Of a stretch of DNA of 64,000 nt, positions 33,866 to 42,733 are shown one piece after another. Positions within the stretch are counted from its first letter, which is position 1, and every line of letters begins with the position of its first letter. The notes beneath the pieces are model-generated. The model ran no database searches. It had not been told where the DNA came from and saw only the letters and a list, made by a program, of their open reading frames with translations. This DNA is from Orrella sp037026685 (GTDB taxonomy: Bacteria > Pseudomonadota > Gammaproteobacteria > Burkholderiales > Burkholderiaceae_B). Where the stretch lies: the NCBI RefSeq assembly GCF_037026685.1, contig NZ_JBANET010000021.1:1-64000 (forward strand). The letters run 5' to 3'. A program made the translations under genes and the position numbers.

Positions 33866-34819
33866 ATGAACGAGGTGCGGGCGATCACGCTGTTCGTGCG
33901 CGCGGCGACGCTGGGCAGCCTGCGCAAGGCCGCCGTCGACCAGGGCGTCACCCCGCAGGCCGCCAGCCATGCCGTCATGCAGCTGGAAAAACAGCTGGGC
34001 GTGCGCCTGCTGCACCGCACGACCCGCAGGCTTTCCTTGACCGAGGAAGGGCGGCGCCTGCTCGAAGGCGCCACCCCCGCGCTGGCCATGCTCGCATCGG
34101 CGCTGGATGACGCCCGCCAAGCCAGCCATGCGCTAAGCGGCCCGCTGCGCATCAGCGCGCCGGCTTCGGCCGGGCGCGCGGTGTTCTGGCCCTGCATCCT
34201 GGCCTTCGCCCGGCAGCATCCCGAGGTGACCCTGGACGTGCGCTTCGACGACCAGTTTTCCGATCTGGTGGCCGGGCAGTTCGACGTGGGCCTGCGCGGA
34301 GGTGCGGCGCCGGCGCCCGGCGCGATCGCCCGGCGCCTGATGCCCATCCAGCTGATCGTGTGCGCGGCCCCGGCCTATCTGCAGCGCCATGGCGCGCCCC
34401 GCACGCTGGACGAACTGATGCAGCACCGCTGCACCGGCTACCGCCGGGCCAATACCGGCAAGCTTGCACCCTGGGAGTTTCGCGTCGGGCAGGAGACGGT
34501 GTACCGCGAGGTGCCGGCCGTCTTGTGCGCCAACGACCTGCAAGCCGAAACCGAGGCCGTGCTGGCGGGCCTGGGTATCGGCCAGCTGGCCAGCTTCTCG
34601 GCCGCGCCGCACCTGCGCGCCGGCCGCCTGGTGCCCTTGCTGACGCGCCACGTGGCCGAGCACGACGCCTTCTACGTCTACTACCGCCGCCGTACCGAGC
34701 AGCCGTTGCGCGCCCGGGCATTCATCGAATTCATGGTCCAGCGCCTGGCCGGCAATCGTGATTTCTTCCTGCCGCCGGCCGAGCTGCGCGCTTTGGCCGG
34801 CCAATGGCGGGCGAGGTGA
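33866..34819 (+). CDS. LysR-type transcriptional regulator (AaeR/DmlR-like group)
   Basis: 317 residues with an AGGAGG ribosome-binding site. The HTH lies at about residues 3-60 (LGSLRKAAVDQGVTPQAASH, LGVRLLHRTTRRLSLTEEG). The effector domain has the typical GPLRISAPASAGR start and the LVAGQFDVGLRGG strand. The sequence style is that of LysR regulators that sit divergent to a dehydrogenase gene, as here. Confidence 0.92.
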   Translation: MNEVRAITLFVRAATLGSLRKAAVDQGVTPQAASHAVMQLEKQLGVRLLHRTTRRLSLTEEGRRLLEGATPALAMLASALDDARQASHALSGPLRISAPASAGRAVFWPCILAFARQHPEVTLDVRFDDQFSDLVAGQFDVGLRGGAAPAPGAIARRLMPIQLIVCAAPAYLQRHGAPRTLDELMQHRCTGYRRANTGKLAPWEFRVGQETVYREVPAVLCANDLQAETEAVLAGLGIGQLASFSAAPHLRAGRLVPLLTRHVAEHDAFYVYYRRRTEQPLRARAFIEFMVQRLAGNRDFFLPPAELRALAGQWRAR

Positions 34820-34930
34820 TGCTGCGCGCCCTGAAAGCGCGTCATGGCCTTCCTTGTCCGTGGTCCGGTTTGGGTCTTGCTGCCTTTATCGGCGATGATG
34901 GAGGCTTGTTCCCGTGCCGGAGGTGGCGCC

Positions 34931-35590
34931 ATGACAGCAAGAATCAAGATCGACTTTGTCTCCGACGTGGCCTGCCCGTGGTGCGCGGTAGGCCTGGGCG
35001 GCCTGCTGGCCGCCATGGAGCGGGTCAAGGACGTGGCCGAGGTCGAGCTGCGCATGCAGCCCTTCGAGCTCGATCCCGACATGCCTGCCGGCGGCCAGAA
35101 CACCGTCGAGCGCCTGATGCAGAAATACGGCTACGAGCGCGAGCAGGTCAACGCCAACCGCCAGCGCATCGCCCAGCGCGCCGCCGAAGTCGGCATGCCC
35201 ATGCGCATGAGCGAGGACGACCGTTCGTACAACACCTTCGATGCGCACCGGCTGCTGCATTGGGCCGGGCTGCAGGGGCCGGCGCAGCAGCTGGCGCTTA
35301 AAAAGCGCCTGCTGCGCACCTATCACCATGACAACCAGGACACCGCCGATGCCCAGGTGCTGCTGCAGGCCGTCTCGGACGCCGGGCTGGACGTGGAGCA
35401 GGCCCGCGAGGTGCTGCAAAGCGGGCGCCATGCCGAACAAGTGCGCGCCGAGCAGGCCAGGTGGCTGGAGCAGGGCATCTCTTCGGTCCCGTCCATCATC
35501 ATCAACGGCGAGTACCTGGTGACCGGCGGCCAGCCGATAGAGGTGTTCGAGCAATCGCTGCGGCAGGTGGCGGCGCAGGCGGGCGGGTAG
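34931..35590 (+). CDS. DsbA-family oxidoreductase, FrnE-like
   Basis: 219-residue cytoplasmic thioredoxin-fold protein. The CxxC-type active site appears as VACPWCAVG at about residues 13-21, with a helical insert and a late cis-Pro loop (ISSVPSIIINGEY) near 185. The pattern fits the FrnE/2-hydroxychromene-2-carboxylate-isomerase-like DsbA branch. GGAGG lies upstream of the 34931 ATG; longer open frame rejected. No signal peptide. Confidence 0.92.
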   Translation: MTARIKIDFVSDVACPWCAVGLGGLLAAMERVKDVAEVELRMQPFELDPDMPAGGQNTVERLMQKYGYEREQVNANRQRIAQRAAEVGMPMRMSEDDRSYNTFDAHRLLHWAGLQGPAQQLALKKRLLRTYHHDNQDTADAQVLLQAVSDAGLDVEQAREVLQSGRHAEQVRAEQARWLEQGISSVPSIIINGEYLVTGGQPIEVFEQSLRQVAAQAGG

Positions 35591-35639
35591 GCGAAAGGCG
35601 TTCCTTGCCGCGGCCGCTCAAGACGCACAAACGCATGGC

Positions 35640-36260
35640 CTAAGGCCCGCGCGAGGTCAGGATCTTGATGCCCGCCGCGGCGAAGGCCGCCGCGAAGGCG
35701 GCCTCGAAGCCGCGCCGCAGGCGCAGGTAGCAGCGGATCATGCGGCCGCTGGAGAACAGCAGCGCATAGCCGTGAAAGAGCAGGGTGTTCTGCAGGGCGA
35801 TGGCCGCGATCACCCAAAGCAGGTCGCTGGCCGGCGCGTCGGCCGGCACGCCCAGCGAATACAGCGACCCGAAGAACAGGACGGCCTTGGGATTGGTCAA
35901 GTGCAGGGCCAGCCCCCGCCGGAAGGCGCGCCGGCCCGAGGGCGGCGCCGGCACCGCCTGTTCGCCGCGCGTCATGGCCCGCCGTGCCGACTTCCAGGCC
36001 AGGAAGATCAGGTAGCCGGCGCCCAGGTAGCGCGCCAGCTCGAACAGCCAGGCATGGGCCAGCATGACCGCGCTCAGCCCGAAGGCGGCCAGCGCCGACC
36101 AGCACAGCGAACCGGTGGTCACGCCCGCGGCCATCGCCAGCCCGGCCCGCCGGCCATGCGCCATGGACGTGCCCGCGATGCCCAGCGTGGCCGGACCGGG
36201 GCTGCCGGCGGCAAGCAAGGCGGCGGCCAGGATGAGGGTCAGGTTGATCTCGGAGGACAT
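35640..36260 (-). CDS. LysE/RhtB family amino-acid exporter
   Basis: 206-residue membrane protein with six predicted helices. The LysE family N-terminal motif is GSPGPATLGI near residue 19, and the LNPKAVLFF-equivalent reads LTNPKAVLFF near residue 123. It lies 21 bases downstream of the SMR gene on the same strand, so the two are probably co-transcribed. Confidence 0.9.
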   Translation of the reverse strand: MSSEINLTLILAAALLAAGSPGPATLGIAGTSMAHGRRAGLAMAAGVTTGSLCWSALAAFGLSAVMLAHAWLFELARYLGAGYLIFLAWKSARRAMTRGEQAVPAPPSGRRAFRRGLALHLTNPKAVLFFGSLYSLGVPADAPASDLLWVIAAIALQNTLLFHGYALLFSSGRMIRCYLRLRRGFEAAFAAAFAAAGIKILTSRGP

Positions 36261-36281
36261 GGTCTTTGCTCGGCGCTCGGG

Positions 36282-36596
36282 TCAGGAAGAGAGCTTCATC
36301 ATCACCAGGCCGGAGACGATCGTTACGGCCGCGACGATGCGCATGGGATTGGCGGGCTCACCCAGCACGAACACGCCCACCAGGAAGGCGCCCACCGCCC
36401 CGATGCCCGTCCAGATGGTGTAGGCCGTGCCCAGCGGCAGCGACCGCATGGACACGGACAGCAGTGCAAAGCTGGCCACCATCGTGGCAATGGTGACGAT
36501 CGAGGGAACCAGCCTTGTGAAGCCATGCGATTGCTTCATGAAGAACGCCCACACGATTTCCAGCACGCCCGCAAAGACCAGCCATATCCAAGCCAT
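36282..36596 (-). CDS. sugE: SMR-family exporter SugE/Gdx (guanidinium exporter type)
   Basis: 104-residue four-helix membrane protein. The N-terminus MAWIWLVFAGVLEIVWAFFM carries the essential Glu at position 13 and the Trp pair of the Gdx/SugE subgroup. GTAYTIWTGIGAVGAF is the helix-3 signature of SugE rather than EmrE. Gdx proteins export guanidinium in exchange for protons. Its leader can form hairpins with ACGG/ACGA loops that fit a guanidine-II riboswitch, which supports this subgroup assignment. Confidence 0.9.
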   Translation of the reverse strand: MAWIWLVFAGVLEIVWAFFMKQSHGFTRLVPSIVTIATMVASFALLSVSMRSLPLGTAYTIWTGIGAVGAFLVGVFVLGEPANPMRIVAAVTIVSGLVMMKLSS

Positions 36597-36598
36597 GT

Positions 36599-36672
36599 CG
36601 GCTCTCCTTTGATCAAAAAGAGCCGGGCCGTCCCGGACATGCTTCCCGCAAAGGGGGGAGGTCGTGGCCTCC
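36599..36672 (-). promoter_or_regulatory. Candidate guanidine-II (mini-ykkC) riboswitch before sugE
   Basis: On the minus strand, hairpin 2 is CCGGG-ACGG-CCCGG (36636-36623), a five-pair stem closing an ACGR tetraloop. Hairpin 1 is GGAGG...CCTCC (36672-36657) enclosing CCACGA, an ACGA loop with a two-base bulge. A third helix, CGGCTC/GAGCCG (36625-36620 with 36604-36599), encloses the AAGGAG ribosome-binding site and overlaps hairpin 2, so the two are mutually exclusive. This is the expected ON-switch logic. Hairpin 1 is imperfect, hence moderate confidence. Confidence 0.5.
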
Positions 36673-36866
36673 TGCTGGCCGCCAGGCAGGGCCAGCGGCC
36701 ATAACTCTATCATGCGGCGGTCCTGCTTCCGGAGCGGGCAGCAGGGCCGCCGCGCCCGATGATTCCGGCGATGCCCACGGCGGCCCGGGCCTTGCGTAAC
36801 ACATTGCAGTATCTGCGTGATCCGCCAGGGCAGGGATGCGAACAAGCCCGTCCCCGAGCATGATAG

Positions 36867-36885
36867 GTTAGTGGTTCTCATTATC
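36867..36885 (+). promoter_or_regulatory. Candidate Fur box
   Basis: GTTAGTGGTTCTCATTATC matches 14 of 19 positions of the Fur consensus (GATAATGATAATCATTATC), with a perfect right half. Flanking GATAGG/CCTATC add dyad symmetry. It is 18 bases before the ATG of an iron-chelate-binding protein. Confidence 0.65.
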
Positions 36886-36902
36886 CCTATCCTGGAAGAA
36901 AC

Positions 36903-37847
36903 ATGATGCGCACCCGCCTTCGCGCCCTGGCTCTTGGCGTTTCTCTTCTCGCGGGCACCGTTGCCAACGCGTTCGAACTCGTGCACGACGAGGGCACCTT
37001 GAAGCTGCCGGCCGTGCCCGAAACCATCGTCAGCTTCGACCTGGGGGTGCTGGACTCCCTGAACGCGCTGGATATTCCGGTGGCGGGCGTGCCCAAGTCC
37101 AGCTACGAAGGTCCGCTGGAGCGGTTCAACAGCGCGCCCGTCGTGGGCACGCTGTTCGAGCCGGATTTCGACACGCTCAAGCAGATCAAGCCCGACCTGA
37201 TCGTTGCCGGCAGCCGTTCGCGCCCGGCGATCCCGGCGCTGTCGGCCATCGCGCCCACGGTAACGCTGGGCGCCGATACCAACGATTTCGTGGCCACGTT
37301 CAAGGCGGACAACCTGGCTTTGGCCCGGGCCTTCGGCAAGCAGGCGCAGGCCGAGGCGGCGCTGGCTCGCATCCAGGAGAATCTCGACGCCTTGCACCAG
37401 GCCAACCAGGGCAAGACCGGCGCGTTCCTGTTCGTGGTCAAGGGCAACGTCATGGCGCACGCGCCGGGCGACCGCTTCGGCTACGCCTATGAGCTGGCCG
37501 GCCTGAAGCCGGTGCTGCCGGCGCGCGATCCGGCCGCCGCGACGGCCGAGCGCCCCGCCCCCGATTCGCCGCAAGCCAAGGCCCTGGCGGCCAGGCGCGC
37601 CGCGGAAATCGCCGCCATCGCCCAGGCCGAGCCCGACTGGCTCATCGTGCTGGACCGCGGCGCCATCAACGGCGCCGAAAAGACCGCCGCCAAGACGCTG
37701 GCGGCCCATCCGGATCTGTCCCGGACCCGCGCCTTTCGCGAAGGGCGCGTCTACTATGCCGAGCCCAATCCCTGGTACGTGGTGGGGACCGGGCTGGCGA
37801 ACCTGGAAGCGATTTCGGACAATATGCTGAAGGCGATGGGGCAGTAG
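36903..37847 (+). CDS. Periplasmic iron-siderophore-binding protein (FecB/CeuA type)
   Basis: 314-residue class III periplasmic binding protein. The Sec signal peptide ends near TVANA. The family core begins ETIVSFDLGVLDSLNALDIP and runs through IKPDLIVAGSRSR; the C-terminal lobe reads FREGRVYYAEPNPWYV. No permease, ATPase or TonB receptor gene is adjacent, so it must serve a transporter encoded elsewhere. The Fur box upstream indicates induction by iron limitation. ATG 36903 or 36906 are both possible after GGAAG. Confidence 0.88.
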   Translation: MMRTRLRALALGVSLLAGTVANAFELVHDEGTLKLPAVPETIVSFDLGVLDSLNALDIPVAGVPKSSYEGPLERFNSAPVVGTLFEPDFDTLKQIKPDLIVAGSRSRPAIPALSAIAPTVTLGADTNDFVATFKADNLALARAFGKQAQAEAALARIQENLDALHQANQGKTGAFLFVVKGNVMAHAPGDRFGYAYELAGLKPVLPARDPAAATAERPAPDSPQAKALAARRAAEIAAIAQAEPDWLIVLDRGAINGAEKTAAKTLAAHPDLSRTRAFREGRVYYAEPNPWYVVGTGLANLEAISDNMLKAMGQ

Positions 37848-37889
37848 CCGCAAGGCGCCCGGCCCGTTGCCGTCCGGGTTGCGGCTTTG

Positions 37890-39152
37890 CTAGAACCGCA
37901 GCGTCAATGCGGGCACGTAGCTGAACAGCGCTAGCACCGTCAAAGCACCCAGGTAGTACGGCCAGAGTTCCTTCATTACCTTGAGCACCGGCACCTTGGC
38001 GATGGCGCTGGAGATGAACAGCGTGGTGCCTACCGGCGGCGTGAACAGGCCGATGCTCAGGTTAAGCACCATCATGATCCCCAGTTGCATGGGATCCAGG
38101 CCGATCTGCTTGGCCAGCGGCACGAAGATGGGGCCCAGCAGCAAGATGGCGGCTGGCAGGTCGATGAACATGCCCACCACGAGCATGATGAGGTTCAGCA
38201 CCAGGATGATGGCCCAAGGTTCGCGCAACGTTTCCAGGCACCATGCCGCGAAGGCCTGCGGCACCTGCGCGAAGGTCACCAGCCAGGCCACCACGGTCGA
38301 GCCCATGATGACCAGCATGACCACGCCGGTGGACACGCCTGCCGCCACCACGGCCTTGACCAGGGCCGCCAGCGTCAGGTCCCGGTAGACCAGCCACCCC
38401 ATGGCCAGGGCATACAGCGTTGCCAGCACCGAGACTTCGGTGGGCGTGGCAAAGCCAAAGCGCAGCAGCACCAGAATCAGTACGGGCAGCAGCAGGGCTG
38501 GCGACGCCTTGGCCAGCAGCGGCCAGAATCGCTGCCAGTCGAAAGGCGCCCGGTGATAGGGAAAGTGGCGGAACCGCGCAGAGAGGTTGCACACCAGGAT
38601 GAACACCGCGGTGATCATCAGGCCGGGCAGCACGCCCGCCAGAAACAGCCCGCCGATCGATACGCCCGAGACCAGGGAATACAGGATCATCGGGATCGAG
38701 GGGGGAATCAGCACGGCGATCATCGATGTCGCGGCGTTGTTGGCCGCGACGAAACCAGCCGGATAGCCTTCTCGCTTTTGCCAGGGAATCAGGACCGCGC
38801 CCAGGGACGTGGCGTCGGCCACGGCAGAGCCTGAAACGCCGCCCATGGTGGCCGAGCCCAGCACCGAAACCGAGGCCAGCCCCCCGCGGTAGCGTTGCAC
38901 CAGGACGGTGGCGAAATCCACCAGGTGCCGTCCGAGGGTGCCGCTCATCATCAGGGAACCGGCCAGGATGAAAAAGGGCAGCGCCAGCATCGGGAACGAC
39001 TGCGAAGGCCCGAACAGCTGCTGGATGATGAGGTTGTATGGAAGGAACTCGCTGGTGCTGATGGCCGCGCCCGAGGCGATGACCAGCACGTGTCCTACGG
39101 GCACGGCCAGCAATAGCAAGGCCAGGAAGGTGATGATCAGCATGGGCATCAT
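37890..39152 (-). CDS. dctM: TRAP transporter large permease DctM
   Basis: 420-residue membrane protein with 12 or so hydrophobic segments. Conserved TRAP-M motifs are SFPMLALPFFILAG near residue 52 and GSATMGGVSGSAVADATSLG near 92. The C-terminal block is LSIGLFTPPVGTTLF near 370. The ATG at 39152 overlaps the dctQ stop (ATGA). It is the last gene of a six-gene operon with transketolase halves and an SDR. Confidence 0.94.
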   Translation of the reverse strand: MMPMLIITFLALLLLAVPVGHVLVIASGAAISTSEFLPYNLIIQQLFGPSQSFPMLALPFFILAGSLMMSGTLGRHLVDFATVLVQRYRGGLASVSVLGSATMGGVSGSAVADATSLGAVLIPWQKREGYPAGFVAANNAATSMIAVLIPPSIPMILYSLVSGVSIGGLFLAGVLPGLMITAVFILVCNLSARFRHFPYHRAPFDWQRFWPLLAKASPALLLPVLILVLLRFGFATPTEVSVLATLYALAMGWLVYRDLTLAALVKAVVAAGVSTGVVMLVIMGSTVVAWLVTFAQVPQAFAAWCLETLREPWAIILVLNLIMLVVGMFIDLPAAILLLGPIFVPLAKQIGLDPMQLGIMMVLNLSIGLFTPPVGTTLFISSAIAKVPVLKVMKELWPYYLGALTVLALFSYVPALTLRF

Positions 39153-39691
39153 GAGCCGGACTCCTCGCGGTCGGGCTGGGGCAATGCCGTCGAACCCTGC
39201 AAGAGCACCCGCACCGCGATGAACAGGCTGCACGCAGCCGTGCCCAGGGCCGCATAGGCGAGCGCGCCGTAGGCCCAGGCGGCGGACAGCTTGAGCATGG
39301 GGCTGGTCTCGATGGATACGACCTCCATCATGTTCATCACCGCGCCGAACAGCCACAGGTAAGTCGCCACGACAAGCAGGTTGATGCAAACCGCCCAGGC
39401 CGTGCGCAGGCGCTCGGACAGCACGGCGGTCAGCACGTCCACGGCGATATGGGCGCCGCGCTGCACGCCCAGGACGATGCCCGCCGCGATCATCCAGGGA
39501 AATAGGAAGGCAGACAGCTCGCCAACCCAGGACAGCCCGCCCGCTTGGTTGAAATAGCGTACGAAGACGTTGACGGACAGGCAGGCCAGCAGAACCAGCG
39601 TGGTGGAGAGGACCACGAATGCGGAAAAACCGGCAATGAGCCGGTCCATCCGCATAGTGGCCCCCGCAAGCGATTGCTTGAAGGGCGTCAT
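39149..39691 (-). CDS. dctQ: TRAP transporter small permease DctQ
   Basis: 180 residues with four membrane helices. The family motif appears as NVFVRYFNQAGGLSWVGELS near residue 40, followed by QRGAHIAVD. It pairs with DctM, with which it overlaps by four bases, and with the DctP protein 32 bases upstream. Confidence 0.92.
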   Translation of the reverse strand: MTPFKQSLAGATMRMDRLIAGFSAFVVLSTTLVLLACLSVNVFVRYFNQAGGLSWVGELSAFLFPWMIAAGIVLGVQRGAHIAVDVLTAVLSERLRTAWAVCINLLVVATYLWLFGAVMNMMEVVSIETSPMLKLSAAWAYGALAYAALGTAACSLFIAVRVLLQGSTALPQPDREESGS

Positions 39692-39723
39692 TGCAGTTCC
39701 TGTTTATCGATTCGACCGGCAGC

Positions 39724-40731
39724 TCAGGCGCTCGCGGCGTCCACGAGGCGCGACACGAACTGGCCGACTCCCTTCCGGTTGCGCCAGGCCTGGACGACCG
39801 GCGCGGTGGCTTCGCGGAAAGGCGCCGGATCGACCTCGTTGACATGCAGGCTCGTGTCGGCCCGGTACTTGGCCAGCAGCTGCGTGTCGGCCTCGCGCAT
39901 CAGCTGGCGCTGCAGGGCGCCGGCTTCCTGGGCGGCCTGCCCGATGGCCTGCAGCTCGGGCGCGCCTACCTTGGCGCGCGCGATGCGCGACATCAGGAAT
40001 GGATTGCTTTGCCATACGTGGCCAGTCAGGCTGATGTAGCGGTTGACTTCGTAGAGCTTGGAGCTCTCGATGTTGGCCAGCGGATTCTCCTGGCCGTCGA
40101 CCACGCCTTGTTGCAGGGCGATGTACAGCTCGCCGAAGGCGATCTGCTCCGTGCTGGCGCCAAGCGCCTTGAAGATGTCCATCAGCATGACATCGGAAGG
40201 GACACGCAATTTCAGGCCCTTCAGGTCCGCCGGCGTCTGCACGGCCCGCTTGCTGTTGGTGACATGGCGGATGCCGTTGTCCCACCAGCTCAGCAGCGTC
40301 ATGCCGGCCGGCTCCATCCGCTGGGCCAGTTCCTGGCCCACGTCGCCCTCGAGCACTTGCGTGGCCTGGTCGGCGGTCTGGAACAGAAAGGGCAGCCCCA
40401 GGGCGTTGATCTCCGGCACCAGATTGCCCACGGGTCCCTGGCTGTTTATCGAAAAATCCAGCGCGCCGGTGCGCAGGCTGGTCAGCATGGCGGCATCGCT
40501 GCCCAACTGCTCGGCGCCGGCGATATTCACGCGCACTGCGCCCTGGGTCTTGGCGGCCACCAGTTCGGCGAATTTCTCGGCCGCCACGGCGCGAGGATTG
40601 CCCGGCGCGGCGCCGTGGCCCAGCGTCAATGTCACCGCCGCGTGCGCGGGACGCACCAGGGCGGGAAAGAAGGGGGCGGCGGCCGCCATGCCGGCGGCGG
40701 CAAGGAAGTGGCGTCTGCTAGTGTTGGACAT
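39724..40731 (-). CDS. dctP: TRAP transporter substrate-binding protein DctP
   Basis: 335-residue periplasmic receptor. The leader MSNTSRRHFLAAAGMAAAA has a twin-arginine-like SRRHFL motif, so it may leave by Tat. The mature protein shows the DctP family signatures LKGLKLRVPSD near 170 and GVVDGQENPLANI near 214. It supplies substrate to the DctQM permease. The substrate is unknown, but the operon context (split transketolase, SDR) suggests a sugar acid, sugar alcohol or sulfonated sugar (inference). Confidence 0.93.
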   Translation of the reverse strand: MSNTSRRHFLAAAGMAAAAPFFPALVRPAHAAVTLTLGHGAAPGNPRAVAAEKFAELVAAKTQGAVRVNIAGAEQLGSDAAMLTSLRTGALDFSINSQGPVGNLVPEINALGLPFLFQTADQATQVLEGDVGQELAQRMEPAGMTLLSWWDNGIRHVTNSKRAVQTPADLKGLKLRVPSDVMLMDIFKALGASTEQIAFGELYIALQQGVVDGQENPLANIESSKLYEVNRYISLTGHVWQSNPFLMSRIARAKVGAPELQAIGQAAQEAGALQRQLMREADTQLLAKYRADTSLHVNEVDPAPFREATAPVVQAWRNRKGVGQFVSRLVDAASA

Positions 40732-40836
40732 GCTGTCTCCTGTCTCTTGTTTGGCTTTGGGAATGTACCCGCGCGCGGCGCGCGCGGTCCTGGCGCGTCC
40801 CTTGGGACCGGGGCGGACCGTGCCGCCCCGGCCGGG

Positions 40837-41826
40837 TCAGAGCCACGACTTGATCGACGCGGCGATGGCCGAGGCCGAAATGCCATAGCGCTCATGCAAC
40901 GTGGGCAAGGCGCCTGCGTCCAGGAAGGCGTCGGGCAAGGCGATCTGGCGAAAGCGCGCGGGCGCCACGCCTTCGCGCAGCAACAGGCCCGCGACGGCCT
41001 CGCCCAGGCCGCCGGTCACCGAGTGGTTTTCCGCCACGACCACCAGCCGGCCGCCGCGCCTGGCCTCGCGCAGGATGGTCTGCTCGTCCAGGGGCTTGAT
41101 GGTGGGCGAGTGCAGCACGGCCACGTCGGCGGCGCCGCCGGCCAGCGCTTGCGCGGCTTCGAGCGCACGCATGGTAAGGATGCCGCTGGAGATCACCAGG
41201 ACATCCTTGCCGTCGCGCAGCAGCTTGGCGCGGCCCAGTTCGAACCGGTAGTCGTACGCGTCCAGCACCAGCGGCACCTTGCCGCGCAGCAGGCGCATGT
41301 ACACCGGTCCGCGATGGGCGGCGATGGCCGGCACCGCCTGCTCGATGTCCAGCGCATCGCATGGGTCCACGATCGTCAGGCCCGGCACGCCGCGCAGGAT
41401 GGATATGTCCTCGGTAGCCTGGTGGCTGGGACCATAGCCGGTGGTCAGCCCAGGCAGCGCGCAGGCGATCTTGACGTCCAGGTTTTCCTCGGCGATGACC
41501 TGGTGGATGAAGTCGTAGGCCCGCCGGGCCGCGAACACCGCATAGGTCGTTACGAACGGCACGTAGCCTTCCTTGGCCATGCCGCCGGCCGCGCCCATCA
41601 GCAACTGCTCGGCCATGCCCATCTGGAAGAAGCGCTCGGGATACTCCCGCGCGAACAGGTGCAGGTCCGTGTACTTGGCCAGGTCGGCGGTCATGCCCAC
41701 GATGTCGGGCCGCTGTGCCGCCAGTTCGACCAGGGCATTGCCGAACGGCGCGCTGCGGGTGGGTTGCCCTTCGGCGGCGATGGAGGCGATCATGGCCGAG
41801 GTGGTCAGCCGGACGGCGGTGCTCAT
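40837..41826 (-). CDS. Transketolase C-terminal subunit
   Basis: 329 residues covering the pyrimidine-binding and C-terminal domains of transketolase. The conserved activating Glu is in FFQMGMAEQLLMGAAGG near 73, and the ATTDIS-like stretch reads SHQATEDISILRGVPG near 133. The C-terminal domain contains AENHSVTGGLGEAVA. It is encoded as a separate gene, as in many catabolic operons and in archaea. Its ATG overlaps the stop of the N-terminal subunit (ATGA), consistent with a heteromeric enzyme. Confidence 0.93.
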   Translation of the reverse strand: MSTAVRLTTSAMIASIAAEGQPTRSAPFGNALVELAAQRPDIVGMTADLAKYTDLHLFAREYPERFFQMGMAEQLLMGAAGGMAKEGYVPFVTTYAVFAARRAYDFIHQVIAEENLDVKIACALPGLTTGYGPSHQATEDISILRGVPGLTIVDPCDALDIEQAVPAIAAHRGPVYMRLLRGKVPLVLDAYDYRFELGRAKLLRDGKDVLVISSGILTMRALEAAQALAGGAADVAVLHSPTIKPLDEQTILREARRGGRLVVVAENHSVTGGLGEAVAGLLLREGVAPARFRQIALPDAFLDAGALPTLHERYGISASAIAASIKSWL

Positions 41827-42722
41827 GCGCGTTCTCCTGCATGCAGGCGATCCAGGATCTCGATGGCCTGGCGCCATTCGGGCTCTTCGACCCGGATGAA
41901 GTGGTTTTTCTCGCGTTCTTCGAGAAAGGGCACGCCCCGTCCCATCAGCGTATCGAACAGGATCACGCGAGGCTGCGGGCCTTCGTGCGCGCGGGCCCGG
42001 TCGAAGGCGCCCAGCACCGCTTCCAGGTCGTTACCCGGCGCGCGCTGCACGTGCCATCCAAAGGCGGCCCATTTGTCGGCCAGCGGCTCGAAACCCAGCA
42101 CCGCGCTGGAACGGTCGTCGGCCTGCTGGTTGTTGATGTCCACCAGGCAGATCAGTTTGTCGAGCTTGTAGTGCGCGGCCGACAGCGCCGCTTCCCATAC
42201 CGCGCCCTCGTCCAGTTCGCCGTCGGACATGGAGTTGTAGACGAAGGCGGGGTTGCGCTTGAGCCGCAGGCCCAGCGCCATGCCCACCGCGATGGTCAGG
42301 CCCTGGCCCAGCGAGCCGCCGGAGATCTCCATGCCGGGGGTATAGGCGGCCATGCCCGACATGGGCAGGCGGCTGTCGTCGCTGCCGTAGGTTTCCAACT
42401 CGGCTTCGGGAATGACGCCGGCTTCGATCAGGGCGGCATACAGGGCGATGGCATAGTGCCCGTGCGAGAGCAGGAAGCGGTCGCGGCCTTCCCAGTCGGG
42501 ATCGTCGGGACGCAGGTTCAGGGCGTGGCCATAGGCCACCGCCAGGATCTCCGCCATGCCCAGCGCCTGGCCGATATAGCCTTGACCCTGGACTTCGCCC
42601 ATGCGCAGCGCATAGCGGCGGATGCGGTAGGCCGCCTCCCGCAGCCGGGCGATCCGTTCGCCGCGGCTTGCGTCCGGGGGCGCCCGGCGCGCCGTGCCTT
42701 GGGAGGATAAGGTGTCGGTCAT
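41823..42722 (-). CDS. Transketolase N-terminal subunit
   Basis: 299 residues holding the thiamine-diphosphate-binding domain. Motifs are LSHGHYAIALYAAL near 75, GGSLGQGLTIAVG near 120, and the ThDP signature SDGELDEG...VDINNQQ near 153-188. With the gene downstream it makes a complete transketolase, which transfers two-carbon ketol groups. The gap to the upstream SDR is 11 bases. Confidence 0.93.
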   Translation of the reverse strand: MTDTLSSQGTARRAPPDASRGERIARLREAAYRIRRYALRMGEVQGQGYIGQALGMAEILAVAYGHALNLRPDDPDWEGRDRFLLSHGHYAIALYAALIEAGVIPEAELETYGSDDSRLPMSGMAAYTPGMEISGGSLGQGLTIAVGMALGLRLKRNPAFVYNSMSDGELDEGAVWEAALSAAHYKLDKLICLVDINNQQADDRSSAVLGFEPLADKWAAFGWHVQRAPGNDLEAVLGAFDRARAHEGPQPRVILFDTLMGRGVPFLEEREKNHFIRVEEPEWRQAIEILDRLHAGERA

Positions 42723-42733
42723 GGTCTCGCTCC

